A stretch of 19,382 nt of DNA from an uncultured Eubacteriales bacterium (lineage in GTDB: Bacteria > Bacillota > Clostridia > Lachnospirales > Lachnospiraceae), in the NCBI GenBank assembly GCA_900544525.1, contig UQVN01000034.1:1-19382 (forward strand), given 5' to 3'. Position numbers and translations under genes: made by a program. The notes under the pieces are model-generated. The model was given only the letters and a program-made list of their open reading frames with translations. It was not told the DNA's origin and did not search any database. Shown one piece after another: positions 1 to 7,085 of this stretch. Numbering within the stretch: position 1 is the first letter of the stretch; every line of letters starts with the position of its first letter.

Positions 1-10
1 AAAATATATA

Positions 11-65
11 AAAAAGAGGCTGTCACATTGGCTAAAAATATTTAGCGGTGTGACAGCCTCTTTTT
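11..65 (-). terminator. Intrinsic terminator downstream of glmS
   Basis: A 17-bp perfect inverted repeat (arms 11-27 and 49-65) encloses a second small hairpin (gctaaa/tttagc, 31-36 and 41-46). Read on the minus strand, the A run at 11-15 becomes the terminal U tract. It lies 18 bp past the glmS stop codon. Because both arms end in A/T runs, it could also stop transcription entering from the left on the plus strand. Confidence 0.9.
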
Positions 66-83
66 GTTATTATCGTTGTTCTT

Positions 84-1907
84 TTATTCTACTGTAACAG
101 ATTTTGCTAAGTTTCTTGGTTGATCTACGTCAAGATCACGAGAAACAGAAGCGTAGTATGCGAGAAGTTGTACTGCAACAGAAACAGAAAATACAGAGAA
201 GAAAGTGCTTGCTGTTGGAAGTTTTAATACAAAATCAGCAGTATCTGCTGTAACATCTTCCTCTTGATCAGTAATCAATAAAACACTAGCACCTCTTGCT
301 TTTACTTCCTGCATATTAGAAACCATCTTAGGGAATGTTTCTTTTTTCGTGGAAATTGCAATGACTGGTACTTGTTGGGTAATAAGAGAAATCGGTCCAT
401 GTTTTAATTCTCCTGCCATATAAGCCTCAGAGTGAATGTAAGAAATCTCTTTTAATTTTAAAGAACCTTCACAAGAAAGTGCATAATCTACGCCACGTCC
501 GATAAAGAAAGAATCAGTGGCATCTGTTAGTATATTGGATAATTCTTTTAACTGTGGTTCTAACTGAAGGGATTCGTTAATCAATTCAGGAATTTGCAAT
601 AACTGCTTTAAGAAATCCTCTTGTTGTTCTTTTGTAAACAGATTGCGAACTTCTGCCACCTTGCCACAAAGTAAGTAAAGAGCTGCTACTTGTACGGTAA
701 AGGCTTTTGTACTAGCAACGGCAATTTCTGGTCCTGCATGGGTATAGAGAACGAAGTCACTTTCCATAGCGATAGAAGAACCTTTTACGTTGACAATAGA
801 AAGTGTTTTTGCACCTCTTTCTTTTGCAAGGCGTAAAGCTGCTAAAGAATCCGCTGTTTCTCCTGATTGAGAAATAATGATAACTAATGTTTTCTCATCG
901 AGAATAGGATCGCCATAACGGAATTCAGATGCCGTTTCTACGGATACAGGAATTCTTAAAAGTTGTTCAAAAATAGATCTACCAACAAGACCTGCATTGA
1001 AAGCAGTACCACAAGCGGTAATAATAATTTTTGAAAAATCTTCAAATAAAGAATCAGGAATTTCATCCTCAACAAAAGAAATTTGTTGTCCATTTAAACG
1101 AGAACGGATGGTTGTAGTGATAGCTTCTGGCTGTTCATGGATTTCCTTTAACATATAATGATCGTATCCATTCTTTTGAGCAGAAGATGCAGAAAATGGT
1201 GCAACAAGCATTGTTGGTTCTACTGCATTTCCATCAAGATCCATAAGTTCGATTGCGTCTTTTGTAAGTTTTGCAATGTGTTGTTCTGGAACAATAAAAT
1301 ATTCTTTGGAGTATTCAATTAATGCTGTCATATCAGAAGCGATATAAGAGCCTGATTCATCACGAACAGCTACAAGTGGGCTTGCGTTACGAACACAGTA
1401 AATAACATCTTTTTGATCAGAAAAAAGGATACAAAAAGCATAAGCTCCTTCTAAATGTTCTACTGCTTTTTTAATCGCTTTTACTGGATCACCATTATAA
1501 AAATGAGAAATGAGCATAGCTGCAATTTCAGAGTCCGTTTGAGAACGTGGAGAAAGACCATATTCAGAAAGACGTGCAGCAATGCTTGCATAATTTTCAA
1601 TGATACCGTTGTGGATCAAAGTAACGGTACCTGATGTATGAGGATGTGCATTGACATCTGTTACTTTACCATGAGTCGCCCATCTTGTATGCCCAATTCC
1701 ACAGTGGGAAGTCGTAGGAGAAAGAGAATCCACTTTGTTTCTCAGTTCCTGAACTTTACCAGTCGTTTTAATTGTTTCGATAGAAGAACCCTCATGAAGT
1801 AGAGCGATTCCAGCGCTATCATAGCCTCGATACTCTAATTTAGAAAGTCCATTCAGTAAGATAGGAGCGGTATCGTTTGAACCGCAGTAACCAATAATTC
1901 CACACAT
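84..1907 (-). CDS. glmS: Glutamine-fructose-6-phosphate aminotransferase (isomerizing)
   Basis: GlmS converts fructose-6-phosphate and glutamine to glucosamine-6-phosphate in the cytosol, the first committed step to UDP-GlcNAc for peptidoglycan and teichoic acids. The 607-residue product has the usual family length. It begins MCGIIGYCG, placing the glutaminase nucleophile at Cys2, the N-terminus after Met removal. The glutaminase half shows the HTRWATHG and NAHPH segments. Two SIS sugar-isomerase domains follow, with the ISQSGET phosphosugar-binding loop and the SEAYMAGELKHGP segment. The C-terminus carries the conserved DQPRNLAKSVTVE tail that closes the active site. The start has an AAGGAG ribosome binding site just upstream. 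It is a single-gene unit facing away from its neighbours, behind a ribozyme leader and followed by a terminator. No anomalies seen. Confidence 0.98.
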   Translation of the reverse strand: MCGIIGYCGSNDTAPILLNGLSKLEYRGYDSAGIALLHEGSSIETIKTTGKVQELRNKVDSLSPTTSHCGIGHTRWATHGKVTDVNAHPHTSGTVTLIHNGIIENYASIAARLSEYGLSPRSQTDSEIAAMLISHFYNGDPVKAIKKAVEHLEGAYAFCILFSDQKDVIYCVRNASPLVAVRDESGSYIASDMTALIEYSKEYFIVPEQHIAKLTKDAIELMDLDGNAVEPTMLVAPFSASSAQKNGYDHYMLKEIHEQPEAITTTIRSRLNGQQISFVEDEIPDSLFEDFSKIIITACGTAFNAGLVGRSIFEQLLRIPVSVETASEFRYGDPILDEKTLVIIISQSGETADSLAALRLAKERGAKTLSIVNVKGSSIAMESDFVLYTHAGPEIAVASTKAFTVQVAALYLLCGKVAEVRNLFTKEQQEDFLKQLLQIPELINESLQLEPQLKELSNILTDATDSFFIGRGVDYALSCEGSLKLKEISYIHSEAYMAGELKHGPISLITQQVPVIAISTKKETFPKMVSNMQEVKARGASVLLITDQEEDVTADTADFVLKLPTASTFFSVFSVSVAVQLLAYYASVSRDLDVDQPRNLAKSVTVE

Positions 1908-1964
1908 AATTTAAGTCTCCTTTACCATATGTTATTTTCAAAGTACGAATGATTCTCAAACTAT

Positions 1965-2124
1965 GCAATTCTTTGGTTATATTGAATTTGTTCTAGAAGT
2001 CACCCTCTAGGTTTGCCAATATATTACGCGTCCAAAGAACACGAAAGAGTATCCGCCGAATTTTCGATCACTCTTCTCCTCGTCAACTTTCAAAAAATTT
2101 CCGCTCATAGAAAGTTCTGGCGCT
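1965..2124 (-). promoter_or_regulatory. glmS ribozyme (glucosamine-6-phosphate riboswitch)
   Basis: The minus-strand RNA contains the ribozyme landmarks in order. First is AAGCGCCAGAACU at the cleavage site, with G+1 at 2123 and cleavage between 2124 and 2123. Next come GUUGACGAGGAGA, then AUCGAAAAUUCGGCGGAU, which is the core pseudoknot region. A 3' helix pairs UUCUUUGG with CCAAAGAA (1969-1976). A GGCAAACCU...GGGUGACUUCUAG region resembles the P4/P4.1 part. These blocks match my memory of the Bacillus and Thermoanaerobacter ribozymes. The known role is GlcN6P-dependent self-cleavage followed by mRNA decay, giving product feedback on glmS. The exact 3' boundary is approximate. Confidence 0.95.
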
Positions 2125-2166
2125 TAAAAAATTTAGATTTTAATTGCAAAAGTAAGAATCTTCCTT

Positions 2167-2195
2167 AGAGTAGCATGTGGGATAAAATTTGTCAA
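2167..2195 (-). promoter_or_regulatory. Sigma-A promoter of glmS
   Basis: On the minus strand there is a perfect -35 TTGACA (2190-2195), a 17-nt spacer and a -10 TACTCT (2167-2172). Transcription should begin near 2160, about 36 nt before the ribozyme cleavage site. That fits a leader that carries the whole ribozyme. Confidence 0.75.
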
Positions 2196-2247
2196 TAAAA
2201 ACTGCTTTTGTTATTGGTTTGTAAGAGCTTGTTAAGAAAAAATTCAC

Positions 2248-2276
2248 TTGAAAACCTAATAAGAACGCGGTACAAT
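2248..2276 (+). promoter_or_regulatory. Candidate distal promoter of the LTA-synthase-like gene
   Basis: TTGAAA (2248-2253), a 17-nt spacer and TACAAT (2271-2276) form a good sigma-A promoter, with a start near 2283. It would give a leader of about 260 nt before the gene at 2543. Between 2196 and 2247 I see nothing else. Confidence 0.6.
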
Positions 2277-2364
2277 AGACAATTATTTTGTAACTTATCG
2301 CAAACCTTTCATTTTTGTAAGAATTTTTTTCGTAAAAATAGTGTAAAAATGATGTAAATAGGAG

Positions 2365-2452
2365 TATAATCTACGAGAGGCAATCCGTCGAAAATTGTTA
2401 TATCACTTTTTATAGGTGCTCGTTCATTATTTTCGTATCAATGAGATTGTCT
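2365..2452 (+). promoter_or_regulatory. Second -10 element and foldable leader of the LTA-synthase-like gene
   Basis: A perfect TATAAT lies at 2365-2370, but the -35 (near TGTAAA) is poor. A start about 7 nt downstream would coincide with a foldable element. In it, AGGCAATC (2378-2385) pairs with GATTGTCT (2445-2452), and CGAAAAT (2389-2395) pairs with ATTTTCG (2429-2435). A small CAC/GTG hairpin lies in the loop. The remaining stretch to 2542 holds ACTATG/CATAGT arms and the ribosome binding site. I do not recognise a riboswitch class. Confidence 0.4.
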
Positions 2453-2542
2453 AAAATTGGGCAAACTATGGTAAGAAAAATTGTGTATCATAGTGTTAAG
2501 AAGCAAAATAAAAAAGCATAAAACGAAACGAGGAAAGGAAGA

Positions 2543-4519
2543 ATGAGACAATTTATTCAAAAAATTCAACATCATGTGTATTTGATAGGGTTGATTATGT
2601 CATTGTTTTTAGTGCTTCTTTGTGAAGCATGTGGCAGAGGTTCACTTTTACTTGGACTTCGTTTTGCAGTGGAACATCCATTTGCATTTTCCTTTGATGT
2701 ATTCATTATCTTCTTAACTTGGTCTTTTGCAATATTCTTTAAAAGAAGAATTTTCTACTATTTGATTGTCATTACCTTATGGGGAGCAATCGGCATTACC
2801 AACGGCGTCATTCTAGGATATAGGAATACGCCGTTTACATTTGTAGATGTTCAACTTGCAAAGACAGGTCTTGATGTCATGAATAATTATATGTCACAAG
2901 TAAAAATTATTACAACATTTTTAATTATTGCTTTAATAGCGGCGGTTTTAATCTTATTATTTTTTAAAGTTCCGCCTTATGAAGGAAAAAGAAGTTTTAA
3001 AAAGAATTTACTTAGTATGGCAATTATTATTGTATGTTTTACAGGCTGTTATCAGGTTGGAATTAAGACAGGACGCTTAGTAGAGCGCTTTGCAGACTTG
3101 AATTTAAGTTATAAGACTTATGGAGTGCCATATTGCTTTGCTGTGACATTAGTGGACAATGGAATTTCAAAACCTTTATCTTATAATCAAAAAACGATGA
3201 AGGGAATTGAAAAGCAGATCGACACTGTGGAAGAAACAGAAGCAAAGAAAAAGCCAAATGTCATCATTCTTCAATTAGAGTCATTTTTTGATGTGAATCA
3301 TATGAAGAATTTAACATTTAGTGAAAATCCACTTCCGTATTTTAATTATTTAAAAGAGAACTATACATCAGGATATTTTAAAGTTCCAACGTATGGAGCA
3401 GGAACGATTAATACGGAGTTTGAAGTGCTTTCGCAGATGAATCGTGATTTCTTTGGAGCAGGGGAATATCCATATAAGAGTCTAGTACAAAATAAAAATA
3501 AGACATTTGAAACGGTCAATTATATTTTGAAAAAACAAGGATATAGTACCCATGCCATTCATAATAACCGTGCCACTTTCTATGATCGAGATTTTATTTA
3601 TTCTCATTTAGGATTCGATACGTTTACAAGCTATGAATTTATGAACGATCGAGAGCCAACACCAAATGGTTGGGTGAAAGATAAAATATTGACAAAAGAA
3701 ATAGTAAAGGCGTTGGATAGCACAAAGAAAAAAGACTTTATTTTTACTGTATCTGTACAAGGACATGGAGAATATCCAACGGATGTAACGGAATTTATTG
3801 AAGATCCAAAAATTACAATCTCTGGAATGGAAGACGAAGAAAGAGCCAATAAGCTCACTTATTATGTTAATGAGATCAATGAGATGGATCAATTTTTAAA
3901 AGAGTTAACGGATACACTTTCTGAGTATCCAGAGGATGTTATTTTAGCTATTTATGGAGATCATTTACCAAGTATTGGATTTTCAGATGAAGAATTAGAA
4001 AATGGTTCTACTTTTGAAACCGAATATGTTCTTTGGAGCAATTTTGATATGGAAAAGAAAGACGAAGACATTCAAGCTTATCAGTTAGTTTCTCGTATTT
4101 TTGATCGTATGGGATTACAAAGCGGTGTTATGTCAAGATATCATCAATATTATGAAAGACAAAAGAGCAAAAAAGGATATATCAATAATATGAAATTATT
4201 AGAGTATGATATGCTCTATGGAAATAGTTATATTTTAGGACAAACAAATCCTTTCCAAGTGACAGATTTACAAATGGGAACATTGCCACTTACGATTTCT
4301 GATGTAGTAAAGAATGATGATGGAACGATTACCATTACAGGAGATGAATATACGGACTTTACGGATATTTATATTAATGGAAAACGAATCGATACGGAGT
4401 TTATTGATGAGCATACGGTAAAATGTCAATATGATATTCAATATGGAGATGAAGTCCAAGTTGTTCAAGGTTCGAAAAAGCATTTAAGATTACAAGATGG
4501 GGATATTTATTACTATTAA
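2543..4519 (+). CDS. LTA synthase family membrane sulfatase-fold protein
   Basis: This is a polytopic membrane enzyme of the LtaS/phosphoglycerol transferase family, which transfers glycerol-phosphate units from phosphatidylglycerol to build an anionic envelope polymer. About five N-terminal hydrophobic segments lie near residues 12-32, 45-66, 70-92, 121-143 and 154-172. The extracytoplasmic sulfatase-fold domain begins near residue 237. Visible active-site residues are Glu246 in LQLESF (metal), Thr288 in GAGTINTEFE (expected nucleophile) and Asp473-His474 in YGDHLPS (metal). The start follows an AGGAAAGGA ribosome binding site. After about residue 575 there is an extra beta-rich tail (NDDGTITITGDEYTDF...), which I would not expect in the classical S. 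aureus LtaS. The gene stands alone, head-to-head with glmS. The family is sure; the exact polymer product (lipoteichoic acid or another glycerophosphate decoration) is inferred. Confidence 0.9.
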   Translation: MRQFIQKIQHHVYLIGLIMSLFLVLLCEACGRGSLLLGLRFAVEHPFAFSFDVFIIFLTWSFAIFFKRRIFYYLIVITLWGAIGITNGVILGYRNTPFTFVDVQLAKTGLDVMNNYMSQVKIITTFLIIALIAAVLILLFFKVPPYEGKRSFKKNLLSMAIIIVCFTGCYQVGIKTGRLVERFADLNLSYKTYGVPYCFAVTLVDNGISKPLSYNQKTMKGIEKQIDTVEETEAKKKPNVIILQLESFFDVNHMKNLTFSENPLPYFNYLKENYTSGYFKVPTYGAGTINTEFEVLSQMNRDFFGAGEYPYKSLVQNKNKTFETVNYILKKQGYSTHAIHNNRATFYDRDFIYSHLGFDTFTSYEFMNDREPTPNGWVKDKILTKEIVKALDSTKKKDFIFTVSVQGHGEYPTDVTEFIEDPKITISGMEDEERANKLTYYVNEINEMDQFLKELTDTLSEYPEDVILAIYGDHLPSIGFSDEELENGSTFETEYVLWSNFDMEKKDEDIQAYQLVSRIFDRMGLQSGVMSRYHQYYERQKSKKGYINNMKLLEYDMLYGNSYILGQTNPFQVTDLQMGTLPLTISDVVKNDDGTITITGDEYTDFTDIYINGKRIDTEFIDEHTVKCQYDIQYGDEVQVVQGSKKHLRLQDGDIYYY

Positions 4520-4525
4520 TTTCCA

Positions 4526-4555
4526 GTTATAAGTTTTTGACATCTGCACATACTA
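4526..4555 (+). promoter_or_regulatory. Forespore-type (sigma-G/F-like) promoter of the SASP gene
   Basis: A CATACTA -10 (4549-4555) matches the forespore sigma-factor consensus. Seventeen bases upstream lies GTTATA (4526-4531), fitting the loose ATA-containing -35. The start would be near 4562, about 50 nt before the ATG. The untranslated region carries a near direct repeat, ACGGTAAATC/ACGGTTTATC, of unknown meaning. Confidence 0.65.
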
Positions 4556-4612
4556 AGACCACGGTAAATCAATTACGGTTTATCAAATAAAATTTATTCG
4601 GAGGTGACAGTT

Positions 4613-4837
4613 ATGTCAAACAATAATAACAGCGGAAGAAACAGAGTAGAAGTACCACAGGCAAAAGAAGCTATGAACAAATTTAAAATGGAAGTTGCAT
4701 CTGAATTAGGTGTTAACTTAAAACAGGGTTATAACGGAGATTTAACATCTGCTCAGGCTGGTTCTATCGGCGGAGAAATGGTTCGTAAAATGATTAAAAA
4801 ACAAGAAGAAGCTATGGCTGGAAAAGGGAATTACTAA
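4613..4837 (+). CDS. Alpha/beta-type small acid-soluble spore protein
   Basis: This small protein saturates and protects DNA in the dormant spore and is degraded by the Gpr protease at germination. The 74-residue product has an Asn-rich start, then VEVPQAKEAMNKFK and MEVASELGV. The latter contains the germination-protease site, with cleavage expected between Glu27 and Val28. The second conserved DNA-binding block is GDLTSAQAGSIGGEMV. An in-frame GTG at 4604 would add three residues, but it lies inside the GGAGGTG ribosome binding site, so the ATG at 4613 is the start. It has its own forespore-type promoter and a strong terminator, hence is monocistronic. This is the clearest sign that the organism sporulates. 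Confidence 0.96.
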   Translation: MSNNNNSGRNRVEVPQAKEAMNKFKMEVASELGVNLKQGYNGDLTSAQAGSIGGEMVRKMIKKQEEAMAGKGNY

Positions 4838-4925
4838 TTCGTTTTCTCCATGGCTTAGACAAAACGATGTTTTACAACAGTTAGATTATCATAGACGAAA
4901 AGAATTGTTGTAGACAAAAAGAAAA

Positions 4926-4982
4926 CAAAGGCTGTTGCACAAATCGCTCATGGTGAAGCAAATTGTGTAGCAGCCTTTTTTT
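4926..4982 (+). terminator. Intrinsic terminator of the SASP gene
   Basis: The arms are AAAGGCTGTTGCACAA (from about 4927) and TTGTGTAGCAGCCTTT (ending about 4978), nearly perfectly complementary, followed by a T7 run. It lies about 90 bp after the SASP stop. The gap before it holds a weaker TACAACA/TGTTGTA pair. Confidence 0.9.
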
Positions 4983-5078
4983 GTAAAAAAGCGTTTAAAT
5001 TGAGAGTATCGCATAAATATAATGTTATAATTATAGTGCATCATAGTGATAAATTAGAATTTGTGGAGGGTTAAATAT

Positions 5079-5216
5079 ATGACAGATAAAGAATTATGGG
5101 AGAAATTTAAGAAAGACTGCAATATGCCTGATTGTGAATACCAATCATGGGAATTTGGATTTGATGCAGATTGGCTTGTCGATTTAGTAATAAAAGGTGA
5201 AAAAACAGCAACTTAA
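5079..5216 (+). pseudogene. Truncated ASCH-domain protein remnant
   Basis: A 45-codon reading frame starts at an ATG with a good GGAGGG ribosome binding site and ends in tandem stops. Its sequence (LWEKFKKDC, YQSWEFGFDADWLVDL, VIKGEKTAT) resembles the N-terminal third of ASCH-domain proteins, PUA-like domains thought to bind RNA. In that family the KTAT motif is followed by about 100 more residues. Here two stops come directly after KTAT. The continued frame (GLYDWLLFLF...) shows at most a trace of the family, so the gene looks decayed. A TATAAT (5026-5031) lies upstream without a convincing -35. It could instead be a functional short protein. The family call is from memory. Confidence 0.5.
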
Positions 5217-5353
5217 TAATTCACACAAATAGTTGGTTTATATGATTGGTTGCTTTTTCTATTTATTCGACAATCAATGACCGTGTAGGCATATTGGATA
5301 TACGTGTAAAAAAATAAAATTTTGGTAGTTTATGACAAGATGAAAAGAAATTC

Positions 5354-5383
5354 TTGACAAGAAATACCCCTATACAGTAAAAT
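5354..5383 (+). promoter_or_regulatory. Sigma-A promoter of the FMN-binding protein gene
   Basis: TTGACA (5354-5359), an 18-nt spacer and TAAAAT (5378-5383) place the start close to 5390. That makes the in-frame GTG at 5390 an unlikely initiation codon and supports the ATG at 5447. Otherwise 5217-5353 holds nothing I recognise. Confidence 0.7.
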
Positions 5384-5446
5384 TACATTGTGATAATATT
5401 AACAATCAAAAATCTTAAGAAAGAGATAGAGGAGAAAATAAATTAT

Positions 5447-6769
5447 ATGCATAAAGAACATGTAAGAGGATTGGTGGGAATTACATTAGTATCAGCGGTT
5501 GCTTTTACAGCAGCGTTTGGATTAAAAAGCACGATGAAAACTGAGGAAGAAGTTTATCATGGGATTCAGTTAGAAGGCAATGTAGAAGATATGCAGGTAG
5601 CCCAAACGGATAGTATTCAAAGTGTTGGAAAAGTAACTGATAAGAGTGGTAAAGTTACAGGCTATGTCCTTACAGTAAAGGAAAATGGATACGGTGGAGA
5701 AATGCTTGTGGATGTTGCATTGTCTGCAGATGGAAAACAGACTCTTGGCGTCCATGTAGGAGAAAATCAAGAAACAGAGGGAATTGGTTCTAATGTAACA
5801 AAAAAAGAATTTTTAGAGCAGTTTAAGGGAATGGCAACACCTGTTTATATGGAAGGTGTGGAAAGTTCTGTAACTGGTGGTAAAAAAGAAGATGCGATTG
5901 CGGATAAGAAGTTAAAAGACGGAACCTATCTTGCTAAGGCGCAAGAAGCAGATGACAATGGTTTTGTAGAACAAGTAGAAATAAAAGTAGCCAATGGAAA
6001 AGTAACTTCTGTTATTTGGGATTGTGTAAAAGAAGATGGAACAACAAAGAGAAAATTAGCTGATGACGGTCAATATGTGATGACAGAAGACGGTCTTACA
6101 TGGACAGAGCAAGCCGATGCATTAGCAAAAACAATTATTAAAAATCAATCCATGGCTTCTATTGGAATGAATGAACAAGGAAAAACGGATACCGTAGCAG
6201 GGGTTAGTATTTATATTGGTGGATTTGCTAATCTTTTAGAACAGTGTTTAGAACAAGCAGATGCCAGTGAAAAAGTTACATTAAAAGATGGAGAATACAT
6301 TGCAAAAGCAGATCAAGCTGATGACAATGGATTCGTTGAACAAGTGACAATGACGATCAAAGATGGTCAGATTACTGATGTAAACTGGGATTGTATTAAG
6401 GAAGATGGAACAAAGAAAAGTAAATTAGCCGATGATGGTCAATATGTGATGACAGAAGATGGACTTACATGGACAGAACAAGCAAAAGCACTTTCAGAAG
6501 CGATTATAAAAAATCAATCTGTCGATGGTGTTGGAATGAATGAACAAGGAAAAACAGATACGGTAGCAGGTGTTAGTATTTATATTGGTGGTTTTGTAAA
6601 TCTTGTAGAAAACTGTTTAGAACAGGCAGGAGATGGCAAAGCGGATGAGGAAGCAAAACCAACAACAGGAACAGAAATGGATGCAGTTTCAGGTGCAACT
6701 ATTTCTTCTAAAGCGGTAGCAAGAGCGATTGATAAAGCGTATGCTTATGTGCTAGAAATCAATCAATAA
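5447..6769 (+). CDS. Membrane-anchored FMN-binding (flavinylated) protein with internal repeats
   Basis: The 440-residue protein has an N-terminal membrane anchor (about residues 5-27) and an exported FMN-binding region. Residues 40-130 resemble the first part of an RnfG/NqrC-type FMN-binding domain, with ETEGIG at 109-114 and FLEQFKG at about 122-128. The usual end of that domain, DAVSGATISSKAV, with Thr418 as the expected ApbE flavinylation site, appears only at 412-424. Between them lie two tandem 123-residue repeats, starting at residues 156 and 279. Each ends in DTVAGVS (248-254 and 371-377), a variant of the same motif with Ser at the acceptor position. In known families such proteins carry covalent FMN and move electrons at or across the membrane. 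An ATG with GAGGAG at 5429-5434 is preferred over a GTG at 5390. It is monocistronic, with its own promoter and terminator; no apbE or rnf genes are in the window. Confidence 0.85.
   Translation: MHKEHVRGLVGITLVSAVAFTAAFGLKSTMKTEEEVYHGIQLEGNVEDMQVAQTDSIQSVGKVTDKSGKVTGYVLTVKENGYGGEMLVDVALSADGKQTLGVHVGENQETEGIGSNVTKKEFLEQFKGMATPVYMEGVESSVTGGKKEDAIADKKLKDGTYLAKAQEADDNGFVEQVEIKVANGKVTSVIWDCVKEDGTTKRKLADDGQYVMTEDGLTWTEQADALAKTIIKNQSMASIGMNEQGKTDTVAGVSIYIGGFANLLEQCLEQADASEKVTLKDGEYIAKADQADDNGFVEQVTMTIKDGQITDVNWDCIKEDGTKKSKLADDGQYVMTEDGLTWTEQAKALSEAIIKNQSVDGVGMNEQGKTDTVAGVSIYIGGFVNLVENCLEQAGDGKADEEAKPTTGTEMDAVSGATISSKAVARAIDKAYAYVLEINQ
5912..6629 (+). repeat. Two tandem 369-bp coding repeats inside the FMN-binding gene
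   Basis: Copy 1 runs 5912-6280 and copy 2 from 6281 to about 6629, in frame. The copies share long blocks such as LADDGQYVMTEDGLTWTEQA, NEQGKTDTVAGVSIYIGGF and ADDNGFVEQV. DNA identity is high over the same blocks. This indicates a fairly recent internal duplication. Confidence 0.9.
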
Positions 6770-6778
6770 TTATATAGA

Positions 6779-6821
6779 AAATAGGGAGCAAAAACCAATT
6801 GGATTTTGCTCCCTATTTTTT
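6779..6821 (+). terminator. Intrinsic terminator after the FMN-binding gene
   Basis: The arms AATAGGGAGCAAAA and TTTTGCTCCCTATT pair perfectly around a 10-nt loop and are followed by a T run. It sits 10 bp after the stop codon. Between it and the tig promoter (6822-6923) I see nothing. Confidence 0.93.
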
Positions 6822-6923
6822 ACATTAGAGGAAAATGTATCTTCTATTGCAACAATAGTATAAAAAATTACTTCCTATTTATTAGCTTATTAGGCTACAC
6901 TGTAAAAGTTTAGAAAATTTTCA

Positions 6924-6952
6924 TAGACAGCGCAAAAGGTGTATGCTATAAT
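6924..6952 (+). promoter_or_regulatory. Sigma-A promoter of tig-clpP-clpX
   Basis: TAGACA (6924-6929), a 17-nt spacer and a perfect TATAAT (6947-6952) with an extended TGC just before it. The start is expected near 6960, giving a leader of about 126 nt. I found no CtsR-type heptad repeat or CIRCE element around it. Confidence 0.75.
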
Positions 6953-6970
6953 CAAATAATGCGTGGAATA

Positions 6971-7068
6971 GGGCTATTTATATGCTCTAGAGCATGACAT
7001 ATGATAAAGAGTGTCTTGTTTACAAAAAGATATGGCATCTTTTATATAAAGAAATAGTTGAAAAGCCC
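6971..7068 (+). promoter_or_regulatory. Foldable leader of tig
   Basis: An outer helix pairs GGGCT (6971-6975) with AGCCC (7064-7068), and CTATTT with AAATAG (7052-7057). It closes over a perfect 14-bp palindrome, ATGCTCTAGAGCAT (6982-6995), and a hairpin AAAAGAT/ATCTTTT (7025-7043). The outer helix ends directly before the AGGAGG ribosome binding site of tig. I do not recognise a known regulatory RNA class. Confidence 0.4.
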
Positions 7069-7085
7069 AAGGAGGAAATTTTGAA

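Noticed and set aside
3063..3892. Minus-strand frames inside the LTA-synthase-like gene
   Set aside because: Antisense shadows of a well-supported gene with no family features.
5390..5446. GTG at 5390 as start of the FMN-binding protein
   Set aside because: It coincides with the predicted transcription start and has no ribosome binding site; ATG 5447 has GAGGAG upstream and directly precedes the membrane anchor.
7021..7045. AAAAGAT/ATCTTTT hairpin as an attenuating terminator before tig
   Set aside because: The stem is only 7 A/T-rich pairs with a short T run; too weak to call a terminator, so it is kept only as part of the leader fold.
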